Shown here one piece after another: positions 20,901 through 32,410 of a stretch of DNA of 64,000 bases; position 1 is the first letter of the stretch; every line of letters begins with the position of its first letter. A program made the position numbers and the translations under genes. The stretch is taken from positions 33,700,361-33,764,360 of the forward strand of contig CM055106.1 of assembly GCA_029204225.1 (NCBI GenBank), given 5' to 3'. A model generated the notes under the pieces. The model was not told where the DNA came from and searched no databases. It was given only the letters and a program-made list of their open reading frames with translations. This DNA is from Diphasiastrum complanatum. Lineage: Eukaryota; Streptophyta; Lycopodiopsida; Lycopodiales; Lycopodiaceae.

Positions 20901-22431
20901 CAGGTTCACGGTTGTCTTCATCTTTCTTTTTCTGCAGCTCTTTCTTTTGATCCGTTACTTTTGGATCTCTTTGGGCTTCATAAGAGGGGATTCAACTATC
21001 ATTACTCTAGAGAGTTTCTTTTGATCAAGATCGATTTGACTCATCTATTGCTTCAGTTTTGTCCTTTCCTCCTCAGCTTCCTGGATCTTTCTTTTTATTT
21101 CTTCTAGCTGTTTTGCCTGCTTTTGTAGGTCTTTTTTGGCTGAACAATCAATATAGGTGGTAGTTGGTCTCCGCAAGACACTTGTAATGATCTATCAGCT
21201 GCTTCGGTAAGACTATAAAAAACTGGGAATTTCTCAAAAGAACAGTAAACTGATGATAAACAAACAGATGGAGGGAAGGGTGGTGGTGACAACGGTAGAT
21301 GGTGTGGACGATAGACATGAGAATGGGCGCATAAGTATGGCAAGAGGTTGGTTGAAGAAGGAGACTGATTTTCCAATGCTTGTGTTTTCTTTTTCTGAAG
21401 GATCTTTGTCATGACTGGAATATTGCTTCTGATTGAGTCGCTTTGGATTGCCCATCTACCTTCTTTAGCCTTGTCTTTTTCATATTAGACTTGTGACCTT
21501 GGTTGTCGATCTTGCTGATGTTGTTGTTGGCAACGCAACTGATCCAGTGGATCCAAGCAAATCCACTCTCTCCCCTCCAGAAAAAATCTGTTGGTGGGGA
21601 TGTTGTTGCTGGTGACTGTTCATGCTCAAGATTGGATCGGCGTGTGGAACACGTAGTTGAAACTCGTTGAACATTTGACTGGACTAAAGATTGAACAAAT
21701 TTTAACTAAATTTGTTTCGATCTTGCTGTAGTTGACTCAAAGAATAATATGGCAATGAGATGCAGGAATCAACTCTTAGTTGACATGGATTTTTCATATG
21801 TCTCAAAAATCCTAAACTACTGTACAAGGGAATCTGAAAATGGATAGATGGATGATAATGTGTTCTGGAGATGCTCTACAGAAGACTCTTGTGTATTAGC
21901 TATTCCTCATGTAAAATCAATCACACAAAATAGGTGAAGAGAAACAAGAAAATAAACAAACATTACAGAGAGTGAGAATTGTACAGCACTTGTCGAACAA
22001 ACTTGCATTCATCGACATTGATATTTCACCTTGACACTTGTAAGTTTGCATTGGTTGTAGAGTAATGAGACTTACTCTGATATGCCCTTGTCAAAACAAG
22101 GCAGGGTTGGTGACACTAACATCTATCATCATGGATAACAGATGTTGTAAGATATAGCGTGAGATGTAGGTATGGTTGAGGTACTATGTCCTGAGGACCT
22201 CTCTGAATAAGAGATTCAGAACCGAATCTCTATATGGATTTCCAAATCCTAGATTGATTGTGTATTGGCACATTGGAAATCTTATCAGCATGTGGAAAGA
22301 CAAATAGATTCGAGGTTGTAGAAGGGGAGAAAAATTGTCAATTCCCTATGGAGGTTGCTCTTGATTGGACAATGTAGCAGATGATAGAATATCGGTTTCA
22401 CTTTCTTTCGACAAGGACTCATTTCATATTA
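20900..22431 (-). pseudogene. N-terminal and coiled-coil part of the minus-strand gag-like remnant, copy 1
   Basis: In order on the minus strand: an acidic start region at 22431-22180 (clearer in copy 2, SKESETDIPSS), a Gln/His-rich piece from ATG 21674 (MFNEFQLRV, NSHQQQHPHQQ), a Pro-rich piece (21412-21104, PLSPPPFPPS), and a charged coiled-coil-like segment (21130-21040, LEEIKRKIQEAEEERTKLKQ). Stops and frame changes occur throughout. It probably belongs with the zinc-knuckle part at 16824-18340. The plus-strand gypsy integrase lies immediately to its right in head-to-head orientation. Confidence 0.4.
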
Positions 22432-22612
22432 GTGTCTTTTTGCATTATGGTGCTGGGTATTGGATGGTGATGTAGAAGTTTACAAGAAACTTCTCGATTG
22501 AGCAGCAGGTTTAATTGTTGGTTGCTATGGTGCTCGAGTTGTTGTCGTGAAGATACTATTGTGATTCATAACTGACGTGACGGGCAGGTAGGATTTTAGT
22601 TGGTTGCTTTGG

Positions 22613-23524
22613 ACAGCCTACAAAAGCAATGAATTGGCCGTTGACACCAATCTTGCCTCTTGCACCATTCGAGAAGTGGGGGATTGACTTTGTCGGTCCA
22701 ATCAAATATGTTACCCGACATACGAAATGTCGTTATATTCTAGTTGCCACGGATTATGCTACCAAGAACGTTGAAGCAGAGGCGACGAAACAAAATGATG
22801 CAAAAACTGTCGTGACGTTCTTATTCAAAAGTATAATCACAAGATATGGTTGTCCACTTGAACTAGTAAGTGACCGAGAAACACATTCTTTAAATGATAT
22901 GATACGGTTGCTGACAACCTATTTCCTGATCAAACACAGAAAAACTACACCGTATAATCCAAAAGCAAATGGGTTGATAGAAAGAGCTAATGGAATCTTA
23001 TGTAAGATCCTAACTAAAATTACTATTGCACATGCAACGGATTGGGATCGAAAACTACCATCAGTTCTCTGGGCTTATTGCAACACAAAGAAAATCACGA
23101 CGAAACAGACATCATATTTCCTTACATATGGCATGCATCCTTTCTTGCCAATTGAATTCGAGGTGAAAACCTTTCATATTCAAGCTCAACGTACAAAAGC
23201 AGGATTAATAAACGAAAGATTGATTAATATTGAAGAACTAGCCGAAGCTCGAGAGACTTCACAAAAGTAACGGAGGAAATCCAGAAACAAAGAAAGAAGA
23301 AATATGATAGTCATCTAAAAAAATGTGATCTTAAAGTTGATGATTATGTGCTGATATATGACAGTCGCCATCAAAAGTTCCCTGGAAAACTCCATATGCG
23401 ATGGCTTGGACCGTATAAAGTCATAGAGGTGTTTGACAATGGTTCTGTGCAACTTCAATCACTTGAAGGTGAACTATTACCGACACGTATTAACGGATCC
23501 TGACTGAAGAAATACTATCTTTGA
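22613..23524 (+). pseudogene. Gypsy integrase core and C-terminus, copy 1 (5' truncated)
   Basis: Begins abruptly at QPTKAMNWPLTP, the linker just after the integrase zinc finger, so RT, RNase H and HHCC are missing. The catalytic triad is present in WGIDFVGPI, LVSDRETHS and KANGLIERANG (DDE). The C-terminal part (YDSRHQKFPGKLHM, RWLGPYKVIEVF) has a 1-bp frameshift near 23265 (TCACAAAAGTAA) and a TGA near 23500 before the final KKYYL. Closely related to 54946-55860 (minus) and duplicated at 44611-45522. Confidence 0.9.
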
Positions 23525-24341
23525 TCAGAATTTTTTTATTTATTCTTATTATTTTCTAGTATTTTTCTGAGAATAATCACGAAATTTCTTTTATCTTGTC
23601 TAAATTTTTTTTGCGACATTTTTTTATTGTTTATTTTTTTTCTTTTCTTTTCTTTCTAGAATTTTTCTTGAAATTTTTGAGAATTTTTCTTGACTTCTCT
23701 CAATCTTTCAATATCATTTTAAAAGTATTTTCGAGATTTTTTCGAAAATTTATTTTTTCACTACACTAAAATTTTTCTAGAATTTTTCTAGCATTATCTC
23801 CAGTTTTTCGAGAAATTTTCTAGTATGTTGCTAAAATTTTTGAGAAATTTTCGTGAGTTTCTATATATTTTTTGTTTTTTTTAAGATCCTTCAAAAAAGT
23901 TTCGTGAAACTTTCTAGAATCTTTCTAGCATATTTTTGAGAATCTTTTGAGAATCTCTCGACCTACTTTTTGTATCCCTCCATTAAAGATGATGGCCACG
24001 TGATCATCATTATTCACACGTGTGTACGCTCACAGATATTGTTTTTCCTTAATCTTTTTTATTTTTACGAACGGTCTTTCTTCATTAAAGATCGATCTGG
24101 CAAATTATAGTTTCAAACACTGAGCCATGCACGTGCTCCATAAATGAAAGTGACACATGTCAAGTCACCATGCCACGTCATCATCCTTTACACCGCTACT
24201 GCTTATCAGAGTTATTTTCCATTTTTCCTCTTTACACTTTCTACCTGCGAAGTTTATGTTTTCCTGCACTCACTCTTTGCGATCAAAGCATCTTTTTGCG
24301 AACTATTGCGATCTACGAAGCTATCGTTCAACATTTGAACA
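23525..24341 (+). other. AT-rich spacer between gypsy integrase and the extra ORF, copy 1
   Basis: About 800 bp dominated by TTTTT runs and the recurring words TTTCTAGAATTTTTC and TTTTCGAGAAATTTTC. No reading frame of note up to 24130. The last 200 bp (from about 24000) are less biased and carry short frames before the ATG at 24342. It may hold a leader or splice acceptor for the downstream ORF. Conserved in copy 2 (45523-46315). Confidence 0.6.
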
Positions 24342-25056
24342 ATGGCTTCCGCATCAGGTTCGAGCAATCATTTGAAAAGCATGTGCAGGAATCCGCCTGG
24401 CATCCATCCAGTCCTTTTTGGATCGATGCAGGTTGGGTGATTTGAAAGTGGACCCCTCTATCATCCTCTCTGAAGTCAGTACTGAATTCGTGAACTCCAT
24501 CCATTCAATTTCGGAGGTGGACTTCAAAGTTCACGTACGAGGCCAATTCTTTACTATCATTGAAGACTTGTTCTGCATAGCTCTCGGATTACCTCTGGAT
24601 GGGAGGCTGCTTTCAACTAACAAAGATTCGGTGGATGAAGCTGCCACTTCTTAAGCAACTATTTCGTACACACGAACGGGTACAAAATTTGTATGATCCG
24701 AGATACAATATTCAAGTTGTTTTGTAAATATGCAAACCAAGCAATCTTTTTGACGGATGTGGATGCTACCATTTCAGTTCAAAATTTTGGGTATATATTA
24801 GATGCTCTTGCGGGTGATCCAGTGTGCTTTGGCGTTATCACATACAAAGCCTTTTTGCGCTGGATTAAGCACCAAAAGTTTTTTGGAGATGGAGCCCATG
24901 TATCTCGACTCTGCGCTCATTTTGACATATTGAGCGATCAAGAGAAAACCATGCTGACATGAAGATTGTTGGTTCCCAAGCCAATAGATCTTTCCAGTAT
25001 CTTTTCTGTACCTATTCCGGTTCCAGTCGATGCTGCACCAGCAGTTGAAGAGGGAG
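24342..25056 (+). pseudogene. Extra ORF in env position of a gypsy element, 5' part, copy 1
   Basis: Starts MASASGSSN at 24342 and suffers an early 5-bp deletion, then codes for LGDLKVDPSIILSEVSTEF, VDFKVHVRGQFFTI, LFCIALGLPLDG and FGVITYKAFLRWI. The V-x-V-RG...LGLP pattern recalls the domain annotated as 'putative plant transposon protein' (Transposase_32-like); this is a pattern resemblance only. It is interrupted at 25057 by Copia-3 and resumes at 30916. It lies downstream of integrase and upstream of the missing 3' LTR. Confidence 0.65.
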
Positions 25057-25707
25057 TGTGAAAGATTCAACTAGTTTCATCACATTTTGCAATATTTTCA
25101 TATTTGGCATATTGAGGCCAAAACTTGTTTTAGACTTAGAGGTTGACTTTTCAAAGTTCATTAGTCTAAATTTCATTTGAATAAACACTTTTTTGAAAGT
25201 GTGGGAAAGATAGAATGTGAGTTTGAGTAGATTCAATTTGAATAAGTTGGGTACATTGAATCTAGACCCAAAATTGGTAGGGTTAGCATTTTGGTGGGAA
25301 AGCCAAGTGGCCAAATAGGGTTTGGACCTGCTATAAAAGGATGTAACTCGTGGAGAGAGTCATCTTCTCTCTTCTCTATCTCATTTCATGCTTATACATG
25401 GTTCTCTTGGGTTCTACTATCCATTGGTGCACTATCTTGGTGATTGCTTGCAATTCTATGTGTAGAATGATCTATATTTGTTATTTTTGGATCCACACGT
25501 GTGAAATACAGTATCTTACTGGTTTTGTACGGACAGGAATAGTACATAATCATTTCATTCAAGTTTGATCAAGTTCTATTCGTGTTTGCATCTCAAATTG
25601 TGTGTAGATGCTGATTTTTCTACATTGGTGAAATTGGTAGTGTATTTCTCTTTCTAACCAAAGATCATTCAAGTAGATTGGATCTTAAGGATCTGAAATC
25701 TTTCACA
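25057..25707 (+). repeat. Copia-3 5' LTR
   Basis: Begins TGTGAAAGATTC and ends GAAATCTTTCACA. The ends form an 11-base inverted repeat, TGTGAAAGATT at the start and its near complement at the end. A TATA box (CTATAAAAGG, 25331-25340) stands near the middle. It would drive element transcription. Confidence 0.95.
25331..25340 (+). promoter_or_regulatory. TATA box in the Copia-3 5' LTR
   Basis: CTATAAAAGG is a strong TATA match. The 3' LTR equivalent at 30539-30548 reads TTATAAAAGG. Transcription would be expected to start about 25-35 bp downstream, inside the GTAACTCGTGGAGAG stretch. Confidence 0.75.
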
Positions 25708-25721
25708 TGGTTTCAGAGCTT
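25708..25721 (+). other. Copia-3 primer-binding site
   Basis: TGGTTTCAGAGCTT directly follows the LTR and matches the initiator-Met tRNA 3' end with one change (TGGTATCAGAGC expected). The change would weaken priming. A 590-bp untranslated leader follows up to the gag ATG at 26307. Confidence 0.85.
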
Positions 25722-26306
25722 GTGTTTCAGGTTATGAAGGAGGAAATCAGATCTATCAATGATTTGGTGAAGATATCAAGTCTAGAGCATGCTAGAGAGT
25801 ATTCTACACCAACATCGGATTTTTTGCTTTTGTAGATTGGATCTTTTGTAGATCAAAGCACTAAATAGGTCAATATACTTGTTCAATTCCGTTTTTTGAA
25901 TTCACATGCTGGATTTGGCCGATTTTTGGATCATTGGTTCAGCCTAAGTGGTGGCTTATAGATTGCATATCAAATTTTTAGCATTTGCATGTAGATTTGG
26001 AATAGTCATTTTTTGTGATTTTGTCAAAACCCTAATTTTGATTGGATCTCTAGATAGTGAGGTTGCTGGACTTCATTTGAGTGTGTTTCAATCTTAGGAA
26101 GTGGCAAAAGTCATTAGATTGAGGATAGATCATAGGTTGATCAAGATTCCATGATTCTATGTGTTGATTTGCTTGGATAAGTGCTAGAAGAGAATCTGTG
26201 AGATAGTTTCAAATCTTGGTGATTTATTTTGAAAGCATTTGTTGTTGTTTAAAGGAGTGCTTTGTGCATTGAAACAGATTGAAAGAGAAGATCAGGTCAT
26301 TGCTAC

Positions 26307-28488
26307 ATGACAACCTCAATTGGAGTCATGTTGGAAGCCAATGATAGGCTTACCTCAAGTAACTATTCATTATGGAAAGTGAGGATGGAGTCACTTCTTG
26401 AGATGAATGATGTTTTGGATATTGTTGTAGGTATGGAGGAGAGACCAGCAACACAACAAGATCGATTGAGGTATGACAAGAGGGCCAAGAAGGTTCTACA
26501 CATGATAAAGATGAATGTTACCAATGAACTTCTCAAGGAAGTTGGTAAGTGCACATCATCTTTGGAAGCTTGGAATTCATTGAAGAAGCTTTATGAATCC
26601 AAGTCTACTTCTAGAGTGTTGACTCTAAGAAGCAAATCTTTTCTTGTTTGCAAAAGAATGAAGAAAGTCCAAGTACTTTTGTTTTGAGAATGAAAGCATT
26701 GAATGATGAGTTAGCTTGCATAGATGAAAGCATTAAGGAAGGAGAGCTTATTCAAGTGATTCTTAATGGCTTGTTGGATGCTCATGCTAATATTGTTCAA
26801 AGTATTGCTATTCAAAAGACTTTGCCAAGTTTGATTGATCTTCAAGAGATCTTGATCAATGAGGAATATAGGCTTCAAGCAAGAGGTGGATCTACATCGA
26901 CGCTTCAAGAGGATGCTATGTTCACAAAGGGCAAACTCAAGGGCAAAACCAAAAGCAAGTGGTCTAAAGGGCAAGATCAAGTGGATGGTTCTTCAAGTGG
27001 CAAAAAGAAGGATAGATCAAAGCTCAAGTGCTTCTATTGTGGCATCAAAGGACACTTTGCAAGTGAGTGCTACAAGAAGAAGAGAGATCAAGGAGACAAG
27101 CAAGGTAATCTTACACTTGATGAGGATGGTTTGGATGTGCAAGATGCAAATGAATATGCTTTTGTGATGTCTTCATGTATGCTTGCTAATGATGGAGATC
27201 TAGATCCTTGGTGGATTGATAGTGGAGCAAGTTCACACATGACCTTTCACAAAGAGTACTTCACTTCTTTGTTGGCATATGGAGATGACAAGAGGGTGAT
27301 CTACACGACCAATGATGGTGAGTGTGCAATCAAAGGGATTGGCACATTTCCTATGTCTCTCTCTACAAATAGGAATGTTCATTTGGAGGATGTCTTGTTA
27401 TTCCATCTATTACCAAGAATTTGCTTAGTGTGAGTCAAATGCTAAGTAAGGGCCTCAAGGTGGAGTTTGATGGAGATGCTTGTTTGATCAAAAGGAAGGA
27501 TGTCTTGATTGGAAAAGGTAAGAGGCAAGGGAAGTTGATCAAACTTGATGCTTGTGTTATTGCTAACCAAGTTGGATGTGTTGCAAGGGAGCAAATTTCT
27601 ATTCAAGAGGTTTGGCACAAAAGGATGGGACACCTCAACTTCAAGTCATTGGAGGTAATGGCAAGGAAGAAGGTTGTGATTGGTCTTCCAAGTTCCTTAA
27701 GTAATGACAAGCATGTTTGTGAGTCTTGTGCTTTGTCTAAGTCACATAGACTACCTTATACTAGATCTATTTCTAGATCTACAAAGCCTTTTCAACTTGT
27801 ACATTCGGATATTCATGGATTTACTACAATTAGCAATAGTGGAGCTAAGATGTATGTAACATTCATTGATGATTTTAGTAGATTTTGTTGGATCTATCTA
27901 CTAAAGAGCAAGGATGAAGTGTATGATGTCTTTGTCAAGTTCAAGAATGCAAGGGAGAACCAATTTTCCACAAAGATCAAGTGCTTGAGAGGTGACAATG
28001 GTGGTGAGTACATATGTAACAAGTTCAAGGCCTTTTGTGATGAGCATGGGATCAAGAGGGAGTATACAACATCAAGGACCCCACAACAAAATGGAGTGGC
28101 TGAAAGGAAGAATAGAACTTTATGTGAAAGTGCTAAAGCTATGAGGTTAAGTGCTAATCTTGACAAACCATTTTGGGATCAAGCTTTGTTGTGTGCCAAT
28201 TTCTTGTGCAATAGGTGGCCGAGTGCTATTTTGGATGGAAGGACACCTTTTGAGATGCTATTCAAGAGGAGGCCGAGTGTCAACTTTCTTAGAACCTTTG
28301 GATGCACATGCTATGTCAACATTACTCTTGATGATAGTACCAAGGACGATCCATCTTCAAGAAGAGGTATTTTTGTTGGATATAGTGAGGTGAGTAAAGC
28401 CTACAAGGTTTACATTCCTTCTACTAACAAAGTGATTGCTGGTAGAGATGTCATTTTTGATGAGGGAAACATTCCAAAGGTGTCTTAA
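26307..28488 (+). pseudogene. Copia-3 gag, protease and integrase, frameshifted
   Basis: Gag starts MTTSIGVML at 26307. A 1-bp loss near 26630 (compare 33841) shifts the frame, which resumes at 26648. The intact zinc knuckle CFYCGIKGHFASEC is at 27029-27070 and the protease site WWIDSGASSHMT near 27212. A second 1-bp loss near 27400 breaks VLF-IPSITKNLL. Pre-integrase (VWHKRMGHLNF, CESCALSKSH) and an integrase triad (HSDIHGF, LRGDNGGEY, PQQNGVAERKN) follow. TAA at 28486 ends the frame after DEGNIPKVS. All catalytic residues are still present. Confidence 0.92.
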
Positions 28489-28551
28489 AGCATTATTGAT
28501 GGTAAAGTAGATGGTTCTAACATTCTTGATGTTGATGAGAAGGATCCTACT

Positions 28552-29457
28552 TTGGATGGTGGTGATGATGGACCTTCATCAAGTCAAAAGCCAAGGAGAA
28601 CATCAAGAGAAAGACAAGTACCTTCAAGGCTCACATATGATCAAAAGGGTAAGCAAGTAGTTTCTAGAAATTATGTTGCTTTCCTAACCTCTTTGGATGA
28701 GCCTAAAAGTGTAGATCAAGCAAGGAAAGAAGAGGAGTGGATCCAAGCAATGGATCTTGAGTATCGATCTCTTATGAAGAGTGGAACATCTTTTGGAAGA
28801 TCTTCTTGTGTACATGGAGCTATGCAAGTGGATGGATGTTATCTTGCTGTAATATCAAGTAATGGACCTGGAAAACAAAGTTTGTTCAATGAATTTTATG
28901 ATCAAGTTGAAGATCAAGAAGTTGATCTCGAAGCGCTTCAACTAGTCAAAAGGGAAGGTGGCAATTTGGAGCTAGTCAAGAGCATCAAAGGAGAGGTAAT
29001 TGGCAAAGGTGTTATGGATATGTTTTTACAGAATATTGAAGACTCAATTAAGGTCAAAGGAGCAGCAAGGAAGTGTTGTTCAAGTTTACTTTACTTGTTC
29101 TATCTCATGTTTGAGCAATTTCATGTGGATGTGTGCAAATTGTCAAGATATGGTAAAACTAGCTACGTTGGTGAGCATTGTTTTGATGTTGGATTTGTAC
29201 TAGCATTCTTGGCTGATTTTGCTGATGGAAATGAAGCTATTGGAGGCTCATTATGTCACTCATTCATGGCCAAGTCATCAAGTGATGATCGCATCTTATG
29301 GCAAGATGAAGATGGAGGCTCATTCATGGAGTATCATGGTGGATACAAGGCAACAAAGGACAAAGGAGGAGGAGACATGCAAGCAAAAGTTGATCACTCA
29401 CATTTATTGTTTGTTTGCTGTATTTTTCTAGAGAGTTCAGAGCTGGAAGCATGGTAG
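28552..29457 (+). CDS. Copia-3 pol linker fused in frame to an unknown about 220-residue ORF replacing RT
   Basis: The first about 78 codons are normal Copia linker up to the start of RT (SVDQARKEEEWIQAMDLEY, LMKSGT). At about 28786 the RT start (expected W-x-L-V) gives way to SFGRSSCVHGAMQV and the frame stays open to 29457. The foreign part has DLEALQLVKREGG, GVMDMFLQNIEDSIKV, a hydrophobic/Cys stretch (CCSSLLYLFYLMF) and an Asp/Gly-rich end. I recognise no domain, and no RT motif (YVDD, QMDVK) is present. Non-coding foreign sequence continues to about 29684. Confidence 0.8.
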   Translation: MDGGDDGPSSSQKPRRTSRERQVPSRLTYDQKGKQVVSRNYVAFLTSLDEPKSVDQARKEEEWIQAMDLEYRSLMKSGTSFGRSSCVHGAMQVDGCYLAVISSNGPGKQSLFNEFYDQVEDQEVDLEALQLVKREGGNLELVKSIKGEVIGKGVMDMFLQNIEDSIKVKGAARKCCSSLLYLFYLMFEQFHVDVCKLSRYGKTSYVGEHCFDVGFVLAFLADFADGNEAIGGSLCHSFMAKSSSDDRILWQDEDGGSFMEYHGGYKATKDKGGGDMQAKVDHSHLLFVCCIFLESSELEAW

Positions 29458-29684
29458 AATCATTTCATTTACATTCTAATTGATTCTTCATGTTCTAGTC
29501 ACATCTTGATATGTAAAATTGATGTAAGAAATAGTGAAGCATCCCAAGTGGACACTATTCTCTATATCAATTATGGTTGTTTCTATTTTGAGCATTACAT
29601 GATCATTGAAAGGAGATCTTTTCTTAGGAAGAAGATCATTCTTATGATGGATCAAAGTTCTATTGGCAAAAACTATGCTAGGAG

Positions 29685-30269
29685 CATTGGAAGCTAGGAA
29701 AGCGAGTTTTGAGGTACATCATTGGAACTCGAGATTTTGGCATATTGTATGAGGGATCATCAACTTATCTTTTTGGATTTTCAAATTCGGACTATGCTGG
29801 AGATATAATGGATAGGAAATCCATTAGTTCTTATTGTATTTTCATAGGTGATGGAGCTATATCATGGATGTCAAAGAAACAAGCCACTATCTCATTGTCA
29901 TCTAGTGAGGCCGAGTACAAAGCTCTTACACATTGCACAAAGGAGATGGTATGGATCAAGAGGATGATCAAGGATCTTCACTTGCTAGATTTTTCAGAGA
30001 GCCCAATCATCTTTTGTGACAATCAATCAGCCCAAAGAATGGCATCCAATCCTATCTTTCATGCTAGGAGCAAGCATATTGAGATACAATATCATTTTGT
30101 GAGGGAGCGAGTCATTCCAAAGGAGGTGGAGCTTCAACATGTGTCTTCAAGGGAATGTGTAGCTGATATCTTCACCAAAGCATTGGGAAAAGACTTGTTC
30201 ATGAAGCATAGGACTTCACTTGGAGTATTATCAAAGTCTATGCTAAAACTAGTTGAAGAGGGAGTGTGA
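29685..30269 (+). CDS. Copia-3 RNase H
   Basis: Copia similarity resumes sharply at HWKLGKRVLRYIIGTRDFG (29685). It contains the RNase H core (SDYAGD, SLSSSEAEYKAL, FCDNQSA, HARSKHIEIQYHFVRE, VADIFTKAL). The frame is open to 30269, ending inside the LTR start. The enzyme degrades RNA in RNA-DNA hybrids during reverse transcription, but here it has no RT domain upstream. Confidence 0.9.
   Translation, partial: HWKLGKRVLRYIIGTRDFGILYEGSSTYLFGFSNSDYAGDIMDRKSISSYCIFIGDGAISWMSKKQATISLSSSEAEYKALTHCTKEMVWIKRMIKDLHLLDFSESPIIFCDNQSAQRMASNPIFHARSKHIEIQYHFVRERVIPKEVELQHVSSRECVADIFTKALGKDLFMKHRTSLGVLSKSMLKLVEEGV
30251..30264 (+). other. Copia-3 polypurine tract
   Basis: AGTTGAAGAGGGAG lies directly before the 3' LTR and would prime plus-strand DNA. 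The same 14 bases also lie directly before the 5' LTR (25043-25056), which is unexpected. Confidence 0.85.
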
Positions 30270-30915
30270 AAGATTCAACTAGTTTCATCACATTTTGCAA
30301 TATTTCCATATTTGGCATATTGAGGCCAAAACTTGTTCTAGACTTAGAGGTTGACTTTTCAAAGTTCATTAGTCTAAATTTCATTCGAATAAACACTTTT
30401 TTGAAAGTGTGGAAAAGATAGAATGCGAGTTTGAGTAGATTCAATTTGAATAAGTTGGGTACACTGAATCTAGACCCAAAATTGGTAGGGTTAGCATTTT
30501 GGTGGAAAAGCCAAGTGGCCAAATAGGGTTTGGACCTGTTATAAAAGGATGTAACTCGTGGAGAGAGTCATCTTCTCTCTTCTCTATCTCATTTCATGCT
30601 TATACATGGTTCTCTTGGGTTCTACTATCCATTGGTGCACTATCTTGGTGATTGCTTGCAATTCTATGTGTAGAATGATCTATATTTGTTATTTTTGGAT
30701 CCACACGTGTGAAATACAGTAGCTTGCTGGTTTTGTACGGACAGCAATAGTACATAATCATTTCATTCAAGTTTGATCAAGTTCTATTAGTGTTTGCATC
30801 TCAAATTGTGTGTAGATGCTGATTTTTCTACATTGATGAAATTGGTAGTGTATTTCTCTTTCTAACCAAAGATCATTCAAGTAGATTGGATCTTAAGGAT
30901 CTGAAATCTTTCACA
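30265..30915 (+). repeat. Copia-3 3' LTR
   Basis: Same ends and length as the 5' LTR, with about 13 substitutions by eye, mostly transitions. The right end ...TTTCACA abuts GCAGCCACCACTG, which is the gypsy extra ORF continuing as in copy 2 (47030). Confidence 0.95.
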
Positions 30916-32239
30916 GCAGCCACCACTGCTATGGAGAGTGAATATGTGGCAATGGACCTTGATGGAGCTGCTGCTGTTGTGGATTCCTCAAAGCCAGCAT
31001 TTGCTTCCACATCTCAGAAGCAGTCGAGCGCATCCACCTCTGAGGATGATGCAACCCAGTCCGATACATCAGACAAGGGACGCATCACTGCTGAAGGTGA
31101 CACTGGGGCACATGTGTCAAATGACAAAGAACCAGACGACCAGTCCCAGTGGTTTCGATCCATGACTGAGAAAGCCAAGGACCTTGTGGCTGAAGTATAT
31201 GAGTTCGACAAGTACCACCGTCAACTCACAATGCAGCTTATCACCTCAGAGAGGAAATCACTCGACTCTCTGAAGGAGTCCTTCGAGAAGATCGATTCGC
31301 TCGAATCAGACAACACGAAGCTGATCGAACAACATCGTTCCCTCAAAACACAGCTTCAGACTTTAATAAAGGAAGCTGATTCTTTGAAGCAGACCAATAA
31401 GGCGATTCAGGCCAAGTCTGACAGTTTTCAGACTCAAAACGATTCTTTGAAGCAACAACTTTTGGTTGTAAATCAACATAATGTCGTGCTCCAGAAACAT
31501 CTACAAGAGGAGCGAATGACAAGATTAAAGACAGAAGCTGCTTTGTCCTTGAGCACCACCGCATGGTCAATCACTATCGATCTCACGAAGCTGAATTAGC
31601 TCCAAGGCCAGATGCTCGACAATTTTCGAGTCAAGTTCTTACAACCGCTCGAGGATGCGAAGGCTCTTGTCAAGGAAGAGTTGGCGGAGCTGAAGGAGCT
31701 CTCCAGTGATGCCACCCCATCTTGTAGTGGGCTCGATGCACATGATGATTATCTTCAGCTGTGAATTGATGAATTTACACAGCAACTCCAAGATGTGCCT
31801 GCCTGCACCGGAGCATCAGACCATCCAAAATTTCTGGAGGCTGTCATGATGATTGACCAGATCGAACAGGAGCTATCAACCCAAAAGCAACAAATGGAAG
31901 ATCAGAAGCTGGCTGCTGAGTTGCAAACTCAGGATTTTGCAACTACATCTACTCAACCAAACCGAATGCGGCGAAATCAGTTGAAGGTATGTGCTAACAG
32001 ATTCCGGGCATTTGCTGATTGCTTCTAGAAATGGTGTCCACATGCTTTTAATATTGAGTTGCAATGGCGTGTGGATTACATGATGCTACCAAGCGCAGTA
32101 GGCATCGCCTTCGATGACTGGAAGCGACCGTGGGAGAAGGACGACTTTCTCTAGTTATGGGCCCAGCTCACTATCGAGCAGAAAGGATGTCTCTGCTGGG
32201 GCATAATCCAGGGTAAATTCCAGGTTGTACCTTTTGGAT
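30916..32239 (+). pseudogene. Extra ORF in env position of a gypsy element, 3' part, copy 1
   Basis: One frame runs 441 codons with four stops (31597, about 31762, about 32026, about 32152) and no frameshift. It begins with an acidic Ser/Thr-rich segment (STSEDDATQSDTSDKG), then MTEKAKDLVAEVYEFDKYHRQ, a long heptad-rich coiled coil (about 31240-31540: ESFEKIDSLESDNTKLIEQ, LQTLIKEADSLKQTN), a second acidic/Gln-rich helix region, and a Trp-rich C-terminal domain (FNIELQWRVDYMMLP, GIAFDDWKRPWEKDDFL, GCLCWGIIQGKFQVVPFG). The last codons and the LTR are cut off at 32239. Confidence 0.75.
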
Positions 32240-32410
32240 CGGCAGAGTTATACATATGCTCTTCGGCTATGTATGTTCTCGAATATATCAGTATCAAAGA
32301 ACTTCAATTTTTGTGAAATGAAGATAATAAGCGACATCTTTAGAAGTGAAAATCGTAGTTTCAACTGTACAAACCACAAGCGGTTGCAGATTTCGGTGCA
32401 TTCGACAATG

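Larger units (their letters stand above)
25057..30915 (+). mobile_element. Copia-3, LTR-bounded Ty1-copia element with replaced RT
   Basis: Two 651-bp LTRs (25057-25707, 30265-30915), a Met primer site, gag, protease, integrase, an unrelated open frame where RT should be, RNase H and a purine tract. It sits within the gypsy extra ORF; copy 2 at 47030 lacks it and gives the empty site. The LTRs differ at about 13 positions by eye (about 2%), with no length difference. The 5-bp flanks (GGGAG and GCAGC) do not match as a target-site duplication. It carries two 1-bp deletions and a stop, so this copy is inactive. Confidence 0.92.
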
